Positions 7,814-16,076 of a DNA stretch of 16,100 bases are shown here, in pieces. The DNA lies in assembly GCA_002292215.1 (NCBI GenBank), contig DBBN01000042.1, positions 96,490 through 112,589 of the forward strand, read 5' to 3'. The position numbers and the translations under genes are program-made. Source of the DNA: Glaciecola sp. UBA983 (GTDB taxonomy: Bacteria; Pseudomonadota; Gammaproteobacteria; Enterobacterales; Alteromonadaceae). The notes beneath the pieces are model-generated. The model was not told the origin of the DNA. It saw only the letters and a list, made by a program, of their open reading frames with translations, and did not search any database. Position 1 is the first letter of the stretch; each line of letters opens with the position of its first letter.

Positions 7814-8705
7814 CCACTCCGGCAGACCGAAATAGCTGCATATGCACATCGACTAACGCATCAATATCACGTTGATAGCCGCCGCCAATTACAGCCGCGA
7901 CTGGCACACCTGCCGCAGCACATTTGGCATAGACCATGCGATCTCGTGCTAACACGCCTTCAGTCGTAATAGCCAGATGTCCCAAATCATCATCGATATG
8001 TATATCCACACCCGCATCATAAATCACCGCATCAGGACGAGCCTGAATAAATGCCAAGTACAACGCACTATCGACGGTTTCTAGGTACTCAGTATCGCCC
8101 GACCCTTTGGCCAAACCAATATCCATATCTGAAACTTGTTTACGATGTGGAAAGTTTTTTTCACCATGTATCGATACGGTAAAAATATTTGCATTACCTT
8201 GGGCTAACTTTGCCGTGCCATCCCCTTGATGCACATCACAATCAAAAATCAACACCGAATCAATACCCGGTTTAGCGAGCATAGTGAGTGCTGCAAGATA
8301 CAAATCATTAACCATGCAAAAGCCCGAACCAAAATCGGCAAACGCGTGATGATAGCCTCCTGTTAAATTCAGTGCTTTACCGTGCTCAAGGGCAAGTTGC
8401 GCCGTTAATACTGTGCCTCCGGCTGCCGTTAATGTGCGTTGGATCAGTTGCTCTGACCAAGGAAAGCCAATGCGTCGCATCGCTTTAGGATCGAGCTTAC
8501 CGCTGCATAGCTCGTTAATGTAGGTGTGGTCATAAACTTGACTTAATTTGATTGGATCTAGGGGCTCAGGTGTGTAAAAATCAGTTTTATTGACCCCTTG
8601 CGCGATTAACGCAGCATAAATCCCTTGGTATTTTTCAATGGGAAATCGGTGCCTGTATGGCAAATCGAGTTGTGAATAGATTGGATGAAATACCAACGGG
8701 ATCAT
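7800..8705 (-). CDS. Histone deacetylase family hydrolase (class IV, HDAC11-like)
   Basis: Zinc hydrolase of 301 residues from the arginase/deacetylase fold. Bacterial members act on acetylated proteins, polyamines or other acylated amines; the real substrate here is unknown. The active site is complete: the His pair in GGYHHAF (119-120), the zinc ligands Asp155 or Asp157 and His159 in FDCDVHQGDG, Asp230/Asp234 in DAGVDIH, and the catalytic Tyr277 in IGGGYQ. The compact length and the GFCMVND segment fit the class IV branch. The start ending at 8705 is 7 nt after the stop of the TPR gene and has no clear Shine-Dalgarno, so translational coupling is likely. Last gene of the operon. Confidence 0.92.
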   Translation of the reverse strand: MIPLVFHPIYSQLDLPYRHRFPIEKYQGIYAALIAQGVNKTDFYTPEPLDPIKLSQVYDHTYINELCSGKLDPKAMRRIGFPWSEQLIQRTLTAAGGTVLTAQLALEHGKALNLTGGYHHAFADFGSGFCMVNDLYLAALTMLAKPGIDSVLIFDCDVHQGDGTAKLAQGNANIFTVSIHGEKNFPHRKQVSDMDIGLAKGSGDTEYLETVDSALYLAFIQARPDAVIYDAGVDIHIDDDLGHLAITTEGVLARDRMVYAKCAAAGVPVAAVIGGGYQRDIDALVDVHMQLFRSAGVVQSK

Positions 8706-8712
8706 GACATCA

Positions 8713-9699
8713 TTAGCTTAGGCGCTTGAGGGCTTTTTTTAATGCTTGTTTAAGCTGCTTGTCATCATTCGCTTGAATACTCTTATAGAGTTGCGTTGCA
8801 GTTACTTTATCCCCCATGGCTTGCACAATATTGGCTTTTCTGAACGTTGCCCAATGAATACTCGGCATGCCATTACCAATAGCTGCATTGGCGATATAAT
8901 TGTCTAATGCCGCCAGTCCCACAGGGTAAAAATCCTGAGCTAAGATCGCCGTTTTACCAATCTGATATTGCGCCGAGAAATACCGTTGTTGATACTCTTC
9001 ATTTTCAGCATCCAACGGAACTTGACTTAACAGACCTATCGCTTGGGCATATTCTTGATGGTTTTGTTTAATCATACCCGCATTAAATAAAAACCAAGGA
9101 TCATCACTGTGTTGGGCTAAGCCTTCTTGTAACAACAGCTCTAATCCCGGTTTATCTTCTAAAGCTGTATACACCATGATATTGGCTTTAAGACCTTCGA
9201 TCGGATCAAGTGCAGTAATCGCTTGGGCCACCTGCTTGGCCTTGTCCATATCCCCACCGGCGATACTCGGTGCTTGTACATAAAAACTTAACAACCCTAA
9301 TTGATAGTCAATATTAGTGGGGGCAAGTGCCACTGCTTGCTCGAAACTATCCAGTGATTTGCCAGCATAGCTCAATGCAGAAAAAATACTATTTGCAGCT
9401 TGTTGCCCCATAATACTGCCACGCGTAAAATGCATCCGAGGATCTTGGTCATCTTGTTTGCGCGCCAGCTCGATCCAATCTTCAGCTTCATCCAAATCGA
9501 AGCTCATATACACTTGAGCAAGTTTAATTTTGGCTAATATGTCGGATTCTTGGGACTGATAAAACGCAATCGCTTGGGTGGTGTTTCCGGTAGCTAATGC
9601 GCTATCACCTTTACTTATATCGGCAAAGGCGAGCGTGCTATAAAATATTAAGCTCGCCACAGCGACAGCAGCACAAAGCAAGGTGTGATGACGAGGCAT
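8713..9699 (-). CDS. Exported tetratricopeptide-repeat protein
   Basis: A 328-residue protein with a signal peptide (HTLLCAAVAVASLIFYSTLAFA, cleavage after Ala26), so probably periplasmic. No lipobox is visible. The mature part is built of helical TPR-like pairs: a first repeat around GDSALATGNTTQAIAFYQ (about 31-48), then KIKLAQVYMSFDLDEAEDWI, SLDSFEQAVALAPTNIDYQL, a region with PSIAGGDMDKAKQVAQAI, and further repeats around DDPWFLFNAGMIKQNHQEYA. The C-terminus is lysine-rich. TPR proteins are scaffolds, and I can name no partner or function. Start at the ATG ending at 9699 with an AAGGAACATT Shine-Dalgarno. It lies 29 nt after the exonuclease gene and 7 nt before the deacetylase-like gene. 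Confidence 0.8.
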   Translation of the reverse strand: MPRHHTLLCAAVAVASLIFYSTLAFADISKGDSALATGNTTQAIAFYQSQESDILAKIKLAQVYMSFDLDEAEDWIELARKQDDQDPRMHFTRGSIMGQQAANSIFSALSYAGKSLDSFEQAVALAPTNIDYQLGLLSFYVQAPSIAGGDMDKAKQVAQAITALDPIEGLKANIMVYTALEDKPGLELLLQEGLAQHSDDPWFLFNAGMIKQNHQEYAQAIGLLSQVPLDAENEEYQQRYFSAQYQIGKTAILAQDFYPVGLAALDNYIANAAIGNGMPSIHWATFRKANIVQAMGDKVTATQLYKSIQANDDKQLKQALKKALKRLS

Positions 9700-9728
9700 A
9701 ATGTTCCTTTTTAGAATAAACGCTGCAT

Positions 9729-10232
9729 TTACACTTGTGTCAACGTCAAATATGTTTGTTGAATGACATGCGCGTCATTACTCGCACGATGCCGGGTCAG
9801 TTGTAATTGGGTTTCAATGTGATGTTTAACATCCGCCCATTGTTCGCACTGTGACTCTTTGAGTAACAGTTCAATCGAACTCAAGCGAAAGTCCATCTCA
9901 ATATCTGATTTCTCAAATAAGGTTCTCAGCCAAGGATAATCCACCACCCACGCATCACTGTATAAAATACGATTAGCATATAGACGATTAAGTTCGTTAC
10001 AAATATCTTCACCTTGGTGGCCTTTGTCACACAATAAATCACGTGATATGCCATGCACCGCTTCAGCGGAATCATCCCAGTGTTGCCAAGCAGCAAACGG
10101 TTTGATTAAGCGGCAATAACGTGAACCATCAGCCGAAACAATACCCACTTCAATGGGGTACGAGTGTGAACCAAAACCACTGGCTTCAATATCGATAATA
10201 TCAGGAATAAACTGCGCTGCTTGCATATTCAT
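9729..10232 (-). CDS. DnaQ-like 3'-5' exonuclease (DEDDh)
   Basis: Small single-domain exonuclease of 167 residues from the DnaQ/RNase T superfamily, acting on 3' ends of DNA or RNA. The DEDDh residues can be placed: Asp14 and Glu16 in IIDIEASGFG, Asp98 in WVVDYPWL, and His148 with Asp153 in HRASND (the HxAxxD motif). The middle segment AVHGISRDLL is the usual GI/H-x-I loop after motif I. The protein is too short for a full DNA polymerase epsilon subunit and lacks its polymerase-binding tail; the exact substrate cannot be read from sequence. I chose the ATG ending at 10232, with GAGGTG 8 nt upstream. It appears to lead an operon with the TPR and deacetylase-like genes. Confidence 0.88.
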   Translation of the reverse strand: MNMQAAQFIPDIIDIEASGFGSHSYPIEVGIVSADGSRYCRLIKPFAAWQHWDDSAEAVHGISRDLLCDKGHQGEDICNELNRLYANRILYSDAWVVDYPWLRTLFEKSDIEMDFRLSSIELLLKESQCEQWADVKHHIETQLQLTRHRASNDAHVIQQTYLTLTQV

Positions 10233-10310
10233 TGCATAGTCACCTCGAGTTTACTCTTAACAGTAGACGGTCAACGAAGTTCCTGCAAACAGTGCAGTCG
10301 ATAATTTTAC

Positions 10311-11834
10311 TTACTTACGAAGTTTGACTAAGGTATTTAATACATTATTTGCTAATTTACCATAAGGTGGGGCTAAAAATTTAATGGTTGAAAAGCTTGC
10401 CTGTTTGAACACAGGTCGTAACTTTGAAAACGTTAAAAACCCTTCATAGCCATGATAATGCCCCATACCACTAGGACCTATTCCACCAAATGGTAAATCA
10501 TGTTGCGCAACATGGAACAAGGCATCATTAATGGATACCCCCCCTGACATAATGTTTTCAATATAAAAATCGGCTAAATGCGAGTCATTAGTAAATGCAT
10601 AAAATGCTAATGGACGATCCTTAGCTTGCACATACTCGACAATGTCTTGTTTATCTTGGTAAGGCATGACAAACAATAAAGGACCGAAGGTTTCACGATT
10701 AGCGATAGTCATTTCTTCCGTGACATCTAAAATCAATGTCAGAGGAAATTTACGCATCTCGCTTTGTGGATCTTGGCTATTGAGATTAATGACTCGCGCA
10801 CCTTTAGCTCGGGCATCTTCGACCGTTGCAGACACGCGATTAAATGACACATCATCGATAATGGAGGTGTAATCCAATGAGCCAATATCTGGCACATGTT
10901 TTTTGGTCCACTCAGTCGCAGCTAGAATAAAATGCTCAAGTTGAGATTCATGCACAAATAAATAATCGATATTGGTACAAATTTGCCCAGCATTGTACTG
11001 TTTGGCAAACATGATCCGCTCTACGCCTTTTTGTAAATCATAATCAGGGCATAAGACTGCAGGCGACTTACCGCCTAGTTCTAAGGTCACCGGGGTTAAG
11101 TTTTTAGCGGCATTCGCCATCACTTTACGACCCGTTGCTCCGGAGCCGGTAAACATCAAATGATCAAATGGCACACTGGAAAATTGTTGTCCCACTATAC
11201 CTGTCTCATCAAAGAATTGGAGTTTTTCTGGAGTAAAATATTTAGGCGTCAGCTCAATCAGTAACTTACATAAATTGCGTGAGTTTTCAGACATTTTCAC
11301 CATCGCGCGATTACCCGCAGCAAATGCGGCAGCCAAACCCATGAAAGAAAGATTAATCGGAAAGTTCCAAGGAATAATCAAACCAATTACACCAATCGGC
11401 TGAGGGATGACCTTGTTTTTCGCACCAAAAAACATCGTGATATCGACATGACGTTTTTGCACTTTCATCCACTTTTTAACTTTTTTCCGTGAAGAAATAA
11501 TATCGTCAACCGCAACTAAGATTTCCGCTAACATTGACTCATGGCGAGAACGATTACCGTAATCAGTATTAATCGCTGCGACAATCGCCTCTGAATTGTC
11601 CATTAACATGGCTTTTAGATTAGCTAAATGTTTGTAACGTTCATCTAGAGATTCATACGGATGTTGATCAAACGCACGTCGTTGAAGAGTAAAGTGTTGG
11701 TTTAGGTGAGTAAAAATACTGGCTGCATCCTCTGGGTCATAATCAAACTCAGTATGCGATGGTTCAGGATTAGTTGCAGGTACAGATTCTGCAGTATTGG
11801 TGTTGTCGTCTTTGGTTAATTCCTGCTCAAGCAT
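10311..11834 (-). CDS. NAD(P)-dependent aldehyde dehydrogenase, coniferyl-aldehyde dehydrogenase type
   Basis: Oxidises aldehydes to acids in the cytoplasm. The 507-residue product is somewhat longer than class 3 family members because of an acidic N-terminal tail of about 35 residues. The ALDH core shows IPWNFPINL, MFTGSGATGRKV, the general-base Glu252 in LELGGKSP and the catalytic Cys286 in NAGQICTN. The IGPSGMGHYHGYEGFLTFS segment is typical of class 3 and coniferyl-type enzymes. These lack the C-terminal oligomerisation arm of class 1/2 and often act on long-chain or aromatic aldehydes. The frame begins at a GTG at 11837, but the ATG ending at 11834 is better placed behind AGGA. It is monocistronic as far as the spacing shows. 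Confidence 0.9.
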   Translation of the reverse strand: MLEQELTKDDNTNTAESVPATNPEPSHTEFDYDPEDAASIFTHLNQHFTLQRRAFDQHPYESLDERYKHLANLKAMLMDNSEAIVAAINTDYGNRSRHESMLAEILVAVDDIISSRKKVKKWMKVQKRHVDITMFFGAKNKVIPQPIGVIGLIIPWNFPINLSFMGLAAAFAAGNRAMVKMSENSRNLCKLLIELTPKYFTPEKLQFFDETGIVGQQFSSVPFDHLMFTGSGATGRKVMANAAKNLTPVTLELGGKSPAVLCPDYDLQKGVERIMFAKQYNAGQICTNIDYLFVHESQLEHFILAATEWTKKHVPDIGSLDYTSIIDDVSFNRVSATVEDARAKGARVINLNSQDPQSEMRKFPLTLILDVTEEMTIANRETFGPLLFVMPYQDKQDIVEYVQAKDRPLAFYAFTNDSHLADFYIENIMSGGVSINDALFHVAQHDLPFGGIGPSGMGHYHGYEGFLTFSKLRPVFKQASFSTIKFLAPPYGKLANNVLNTLVKLRK

Positions 11835-11864
11835 CACTCTTTCCTAAAATATAAATAATAAGCA

Positions 11865-11894
11865 TTTATACCCTAAAAAGCAGTCTTGGTTCAA
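11865..11894 (-). promoter_or_regulatory. Candidate promoter of the aldehyde dehydrogenase gene
   Basis: Minus-strand TTGAAC (11889-11894) and TATAAA (11865-11870) separated by 18 nt, about 30 nt before the start codon. It lies just beyond the 3' end of the RNase P RNA gene. Confidence 0.5.
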
Positions 11895-11937
11895 ACTAAA
11901 CAACATTTATTTAACAAATACTACATAATAATAAAAG

Positions 11938-12298
<361 letters not shown>

Positions 12299-12302
12299 AA
12301 GC

Positions 12303-12308
12303 ATTGTA
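12303..12308 (-). promoter_or_regulatory. -10 element of rnpB
   Basis: TACAAT on the minus strand, placed 5-7 nt before the expected RNA 5' end. The matching -35 position (about TAGCCT) is poor, so only the -10 box is called. Confidence 0.5.
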
Positions 12309-12347
12309 CGCTGTTAGAACAACCTAGGCTAGCTAATCATGCGAAGA

Positions 12348-15122
12348 TTATTTAGATTCAGCATTCGCCTTCGTCATATCCCCGGCTTTAATAATTGTAA
12401 AATCATCAACCGACATATATTTTTTGATGACCTTGTGCACATCTTCAGCTGTTAATCCCGACATTTTCGCCTCATAATCGCCATACCATTGCATCGTCCG
12501 GTCACGTAAAATATTGCGGCGTAAGGTCGAGACTAATTCACCATCTTTGGCACGGCTAATTTTATTATCTTGTAATAAACCTGATTTAGCGCTGGCGATT
12601 TCTTCATCAGTAAAGCCATCTTTGATCACTCTTGCGATTTCTTCTTTAAAACCAATTTCAACTTTCACAAGATTTTGCGGCGCGGTAATCGCGTAAGCAC
12701 CAAAGGTTGATTTGTCATCCAATGGCAATTGCGTCATAAATGAACCTGCACCATAACTTAGACCATCTTGTTGGCGCAAGCGTGTCGCTAACCGACTATT
12801 TAAAAAGCCACCACCAATAATATAGTTCGCGAGTTCAAGCGCTGCGGCATCCGCATGAGCACCGCCGACGGGTAACATTAATGCTGCGACGAACGTTGCA
12901 TTTTCTTTATCCGGAGTATCGAAAGTGATTGTTTGGGCCGCAACATTTGTGAAGGCATCGCTGATCCGTGTATACTCGACCTGACTATCCCATGTGCTAA
13001 ACAATTGCGTAAATTGAGCCGTTAACGCCTCAGCTGCAAAATCCCCTACAATCCCAACATGTAAATTATTAGCACCGTAATAGGTCGCATGAAACTCACG
13101 AAGCTGTGCCAAAGATAATGTCTCGATGTCATTTAATAACTCTTCATAGGTCGGTGTATAATTAGGGTGACCTTTGGCAACCGGGTTTTGTACACGACGA
13201 TATTGATTAAATGCTAAGCGTTGTGGATCTTGAAGATTCTGCTCCACATCAACTTTTAAGGTACTTTTATATTGTGTGAACTCTGCTTCATCAAACGTGG
13301 GTTGTTGTAATATCGACGCTAATAGTGTCAGTACCTGTGGTAAATTTTCACGTGTGGTAGTGATGCCGGCATAAGCGTATTCAGCGCCACCAGATACATT
13401 AACTTGCGCTTTTAATTTATCGAATTCATCTTGGATAGCTTGACGGTTGAGCCCTGCAGCACCACGCATCAACATGTCGCCTGTCGCTTCAGAAATTAAC
13501 GCTTTGCCATTGAGGTTCTGCACATTGCCATAATTCATTAGCATATTAACAACAACCGTTTCTCCACGTGTTTTTTTAGGTAATAACGCCAACGTTGTGC
13601 CATTTTCTAAAATCACTTTTTGTGTGCGTTTATCAATATTACTAAACGATGGTTCAAACACTTCACCTTGCGCAATCGCAGCTCGACCTTGGTAACCTTC
13701 AACCATGGCTGCAACTGACTCAACTTGTGGGATTGTGACCCGCTCAGGTTTATCCGTTGGGATAAACTGTCCTAAAGTACGGTTATTGCGAACCAAATAT
13801 TGTTCTGCTACACGTTGAACATCTGCCACAGTGACTGCTTCTATGCGATCACGGTGCAAGAAATATAAACGCCAATCTCCCATGCCCAACCATTCACTCA
13901 ACTCTAGCGCTATACGTTCTGATGAATTAAATGATAATTCGATGTTTTTTAGCAAATTGCGTTTAATGCGATCCACTTCTGCTTGCGTGATACCGTTTAC
14001 CACAATACTTTCAATCTGTGATAGCAATGCTGTTTGAGTGGCATTAATGTCATTTGCTTTGTCAACTTCGGCAAAATAAAACGCCAGTCCAGGATCTTGC
14101 CATTGAAAGTTAAACCCATAAACTCGGCTGGCTAACTTTGCTTCAACTAACCCTTTGTGTAAACGACCACTCGGCGTATCGCCTAGTATATTAGTTAACA
14201 CTTCAACTGCCGCAAAATCAGGATGAGAGCCAGCTGGGATATGATAAGCAGCAGCAACTAACTGTGCATCGCCGACACGGCGAACCGAGACACTGCGCTC
14301 ACCGGCTTTAGGTGGATCCATGGTATATAGTTTGGGGAGGACTCGATCAGGTTTGGAGATCACACCGAAATAAGACTCAATTTTAGTAAGCATCACCGAT
14401 GGCACAAATTTACCTGCGACAATCAACGTTGCATTATCGGGTTGATAATACTTTCTATAAAATGCTTGGAGACGATCAATGGGTACATTTTCTAAATCCG
14501 CACGCGCTCCGATTGTTGATTTTCCATAGTTGTGCCAATCATAAGCGACACTTGCCATTTTTTGTAATGTCACTCGAAATGGACTGTTTTCGCCACTTTC
14601 AAATTCATTGCGCACCACGGTCATTTCACTGTCTAAGTCTTTTTTGGCAATAAACGAATCTACCATCCGACTGGATTCAAGAGACAACGCCCAATTAATG
14701 TTGTCTTCAGTTGCTGCAAATGTTTCATAGTAATTAGTGCGATCAGTCCAAGTGGTGCCATTAGGACGAGCACCACGAGCACTTAATTCGGCAGGAATAT
14801 CGGGATGCTTTGGCGTTCCTTTAAAAACCAAATGTTCGAGTAAGTGCGCCATACCCGTTTCGCCATAATTTTCATGTTTAGAACCAACACGATATGTGAC
14901 ATTGACGGTCACGGTTTCTTTGGTTTGGTCTGGAAACAAGAGTACCTGTAATCCATTATCTAGTTGATATTCAGTGATCCCTTCTACCGCATTCACAGGG
15001 GAAAGATCGTTTGTAACAGCAGCAGTTTTAGCAACTGTCGCTTGAGCAAATAAATGCACAGTACTAATGCTAACGACCAATGAAGTCATCATTAATTTAG
15101 AGAAACGATGTGATTTAAACAT
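12348..15122 (-). CDS. Periplasmic M16 zinc metallopeptidase, two-module
   Basis: Large exported peptidase of 924 residues from the pitrilysin/insulinase family, expected to degrade peptides in the periplasm. A signal peptide fills residues 1 to about 31 (basic MFKSHRFSK, then LMMTSLVVSISTVHLFAQA). The first M16 module has the inverted zinc motif His93-Leu-Leu-Glu96-His97, with the third ligand Glu173 in VVRNEFE at the standard spacing. The second module (starting near VILENGTTLALLPKK) lacks an HxxEH and is the usual inactive half. Its C-terminal part keeps NSRLATRLRQQDGLSYG, the substrate-binding Arg/Tyr segment. I chose the ATG ending at 15122, behind AGGATATCTT; an upstream in-frame ATG at 15149 would spoil the signal peptide. 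The gene ends about 50 nt before rnpB, which has its own promoter. Confidence 0.94.
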   Translation of the reverse strand: MFKSHRFSKLMMTSLVVSISTVHLFAQATVAKTAAVTNDLSPVNAVEGITEYQLDNGLQVLLFPDQTKETVTVNVTYRVGSKHENYGETGMAHLLEHLVFKGTPKHPDIPAELSARGARPNGTTWTDRTNYYETFAATEDNINWALSLESSRMVDSFIAKKDLDSEMTVVRNEFESGENSPFRVTLQKMASVAYDWHNYGKSTIGARADLENVPIDRLQAFYRKYYQPDNATLIVAGKFVPSVMLTKIESYFGVISKPDRVLPKLYTMDPPKAGERSVSVRRVGDAQLVAAAYHIPAGSHPDFAAVEVLTNILGDTPSGRLHKGLVEAKLASRVYGFNFQWQDPGLAFYFAEVDKANDINATQTALLSQIESIVVNGITQAEVDRIKRNLLKNIELSFNSSERIALELSEWLGMGDWRLYFLHRDRIEAVTVADVQRVAEQYLVRNNRTLGQFIPTDKPERVTIPQVESVAAMVEGYQGRAAIAQGEVFEPSFSNIDKRTQKVILENGTTLALLPKKTRGETVVVNMLMNYGNVQNLNGKALISEATGDMLMRGAAGLNRQAIQDEFDKLKAQVNVSGGAEYAYAGITTTRENLPQVLTLLASILQQPTFDEAEFTQYKSTLKVDVEQNLQDPQRLAFNQYRRVQNPVAKGHPNYTPTYEELLNDIETLSLAQLREFHATYYGANNLHVGIVGDFAAEALTAQFTQLFSTWDSQVEYTRISDAFTNVAAQTITFDTPDKENATFVAALMLPVGGAHADAAALELANYIIGGGFLNSRLATRLRQQDGLSYGAGSFMTQLPLDDKSTFGAYAITAPQNLVKVEIGFKEEIARVIKDGFTDEEIASAKSGLLQDNKISRAKDGELVSTLRRNILRDRTMQWYGDYEAKMSGLTAEDVHKVIKKYMSVDDFTIIKAGDMTKANAESK

Positions 15123-15302
15123 AAGATATCCTGCATGAAATAAAGTCATTTTTGTTAGTGTAAAATAAACTAAGACAGGATGATTCCTGTAATTTGTTAC
15201 ATTTTGTATAACTTGGTGTCAGATGGGTGCCAGGTGATAATATTTTGACTGAGCAGAAAAAAGCGATTTAGTGTATCAATCAGTCGACCATTTTAGGCAA
15301 GG
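15123..15302. other. Non-coding stretch upstream of the M16 peptidase gene
   Basis: No convincing gene. It holds the upstream region of the peptidase gene (minus strand), a 6-bp palindrome at 15175-15190 and two imperfect copies of a roughly 10-nt unit, GGTGTCAGAT and GGGTGCCAGG, at 15215-15234. I could not place a good -35/-10 pair. Confidence 0.5.
15175..15190. repeat. Palindrome upstream of the M16 peptidase gene
   Basis: ACAGGA (15175-15180) and TCCTGT (15185-15190) are perfect inverted arms around TGAT, 53 nt before the start codon. It could be an operator; no regulator is identified. Confidence 0.3.
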
Positions 15303-15502
15303 CTACAGACGATTTCCACATTGCTCCGATGCTTGTTGCCAATCGAATAATTGATTAGCCACTTTTAATGCTGATTTGCCTACTTTACGGCCTTTTTTGC
15401 TAGTCAACATACTGGTTATTACGCCCCAGCAACACACTCCATAAAACCAGTTAATGCCCCGGATTGTGATAAACCTGATACCATTTTCATAAAATCCGTC
15501 AT
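15303..15502 (-). pseudogene. Remnant of a YebE/DUF533-type gene, frameshifted and truncated
   Basis: Reading the minus strand from the ATG ending at 15502, behind a good AAGGATATAA Shine-Dalgarno, gives MTDFMKMVSGLSQSGALTGF and then seven residues (MECVAGA) to a stop at 15419-15421. Adding one base in the GGGG run just before that stop restores a frame reading VAGGVITSMLTSKKGRKVGK, then SALKVANQLFDWQQA, to a stop at 15303-15305. The Gly-rich run followed by LTSKKGRKxGKSALK is the N-terminal signature I associate with DUF533 (YebE-like) inner-membrane proteins, whose TerB-like C-terminal domain is entirely missing here. The usual glycine/alanine membrane segment after SALKV also seems deleted. 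The family assignment is from memory. A translated 27-residue peptide cannot be excluded. Confidence 0.5.
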
Positions 15503-15608
15503 TTATATCCTTTTTATTCGATTTTACATTTTTTGTGCAAAGCCAGTGGTACTAAAGATCACAAGGGTTTCACACCTTATTTCTCCCGTTATTATTGGTT
15601 AATTTGCA

Positions 15609-15625
15609 ATCATTTTCAAAATGAT
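15609..15625. promoter_or_regulatory. Near-perfect dyad upstream of the 102-aa gene
   Basis: ATCATTTT and AAAATGAT flank a single C, a 17-bp dyad. It is centred about 45 bp upstream of the start expected from the TACAAT at 15650, a position suited to an activator or repressor. It does not match a binding consensus I know (Fur, Fnr, Crp, ArgR compared by eye). Confidence 0.35.
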
Positions 15626-15649
15626 GCTATTTACTTTGGGTTTTTCATG

Positions 15650-15655
15650 TACAAT
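15650..15655 (+). promoter_or_regulatory. Candidate -10 box for the 102-aa gene
   Basis: TACAAT, 30 nt before the chosen ATG and preceded by TG directly upstream. The nearest -35-like TTTACT (15630-15635) is only 14 nt away, so promoter recognition may depend on an activator, perhaps at the dyad 15609-15625. Confidence 0.35.
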
Positions 15656-15685
15656 AGCTTCTCTGGACATCGAATAAAGTTCCTA

Positions 15686-15994
15686 ATGAAAGCATATGCT
15701 GATATTTCTGAATTAATCAATAATTTAGAAGCAGAGATACAATCACTGAGTCATACGATTACGACACTCAAAAAAACACCTTCAAGTGTAAACGAGCAAA
15801 TCATTCTCAAGTATATCGATACCCGTAGTACAGGTAGAACGAAAGATTATGTTCGTTCACTCGATATCATGTCTGATCGTGGAACGTTATTTTCATCCGG
15901 TGATGTGACTAAGCTTATCAAAGATGGGGCAGATGATATTTCTACTGACCTGCTTGATATAGCAAAAAAAGTAGTCAATATCAAAAAACGATAA
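15686..15994 (+). CDS. Unknown small protein with N-terminal coiled coil
   Basis: I do not recognise this family with confidence. The 102-residue product starts MKAYADISELINNLEAEIQS; residues about 5-34 have heptad-like spacing and fit a short coiled coil. The rest (NEQIILKYIDTRSTGRTKDY, then SDRGTLFSSGDVTKLIKDG) looks like a compact helical domain, and the C-terminus is basic (NIKKR). There is no signal peptide and no membrane segment. A DNA- or protein-binding role is possible but is inference. The frame is open upstream to 15533, with in-frame ATGs at 15533 and 15647, but the composition there is unlike a protein N-terminus. The ATG at 15686 fits a leader of about 24 nt from the TACAAT box. 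The Shine-Dalgarno is weak. The next gene on this strand is the cold-shock gene. Confidence 0.65.
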   Translation: MKAYADISELINNLEAEIQSLSHTITTLKKTPSSVNEQIILKYIDTRSTGRTKDYVRSLDIMSDRGTLFSSGDVTKLIKDGADDISTDLLDIAKKVVNIKKR

Positions 15995-16011
15995 TCCAAT
16001 TGGATTCAATG

Positions 16012-16049
16012 TCTGATTTGTAATGGTGATAGCAAATCAGAATTTTTAT
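16012..16049 (+). terminator. Hairpin with T-run between the 102-aa gene and the cold-shock gene
   Basis: TCTGATTTG (16012-16020) and CAAATCAGA (16033-16041) form a 9-bp stem with a 12-nt loop, followed by ATTTTTATTTT. It fits a Rho-independent terminator for the 102-aa gene. Because it ends only about 30 nt before the cold-shock ATG, it may equally be part of that gene's 5' leader. Confidence 0.55.
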
Positions 16050-16076
16050 TTTCACCATAGTAAAAAAGAGAACATC

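Noticed and set aside
10248..10274. TTGACC...TAAACT promoter for the exonuclease operon
   Set aside because: The spacer is 15 nt and the predicted start would cut off the Shine-Dalgarno of the gene, so it is unlikely to be used.
15533..15685. 51-codon N-terminal extension of the 102-aa protein
   Set aside because: The extension is rich in aromatic and Cys residues without a signal peptide pattern and crosses the dyad and -10 box; the ATG at 15686 fits the promoter better.
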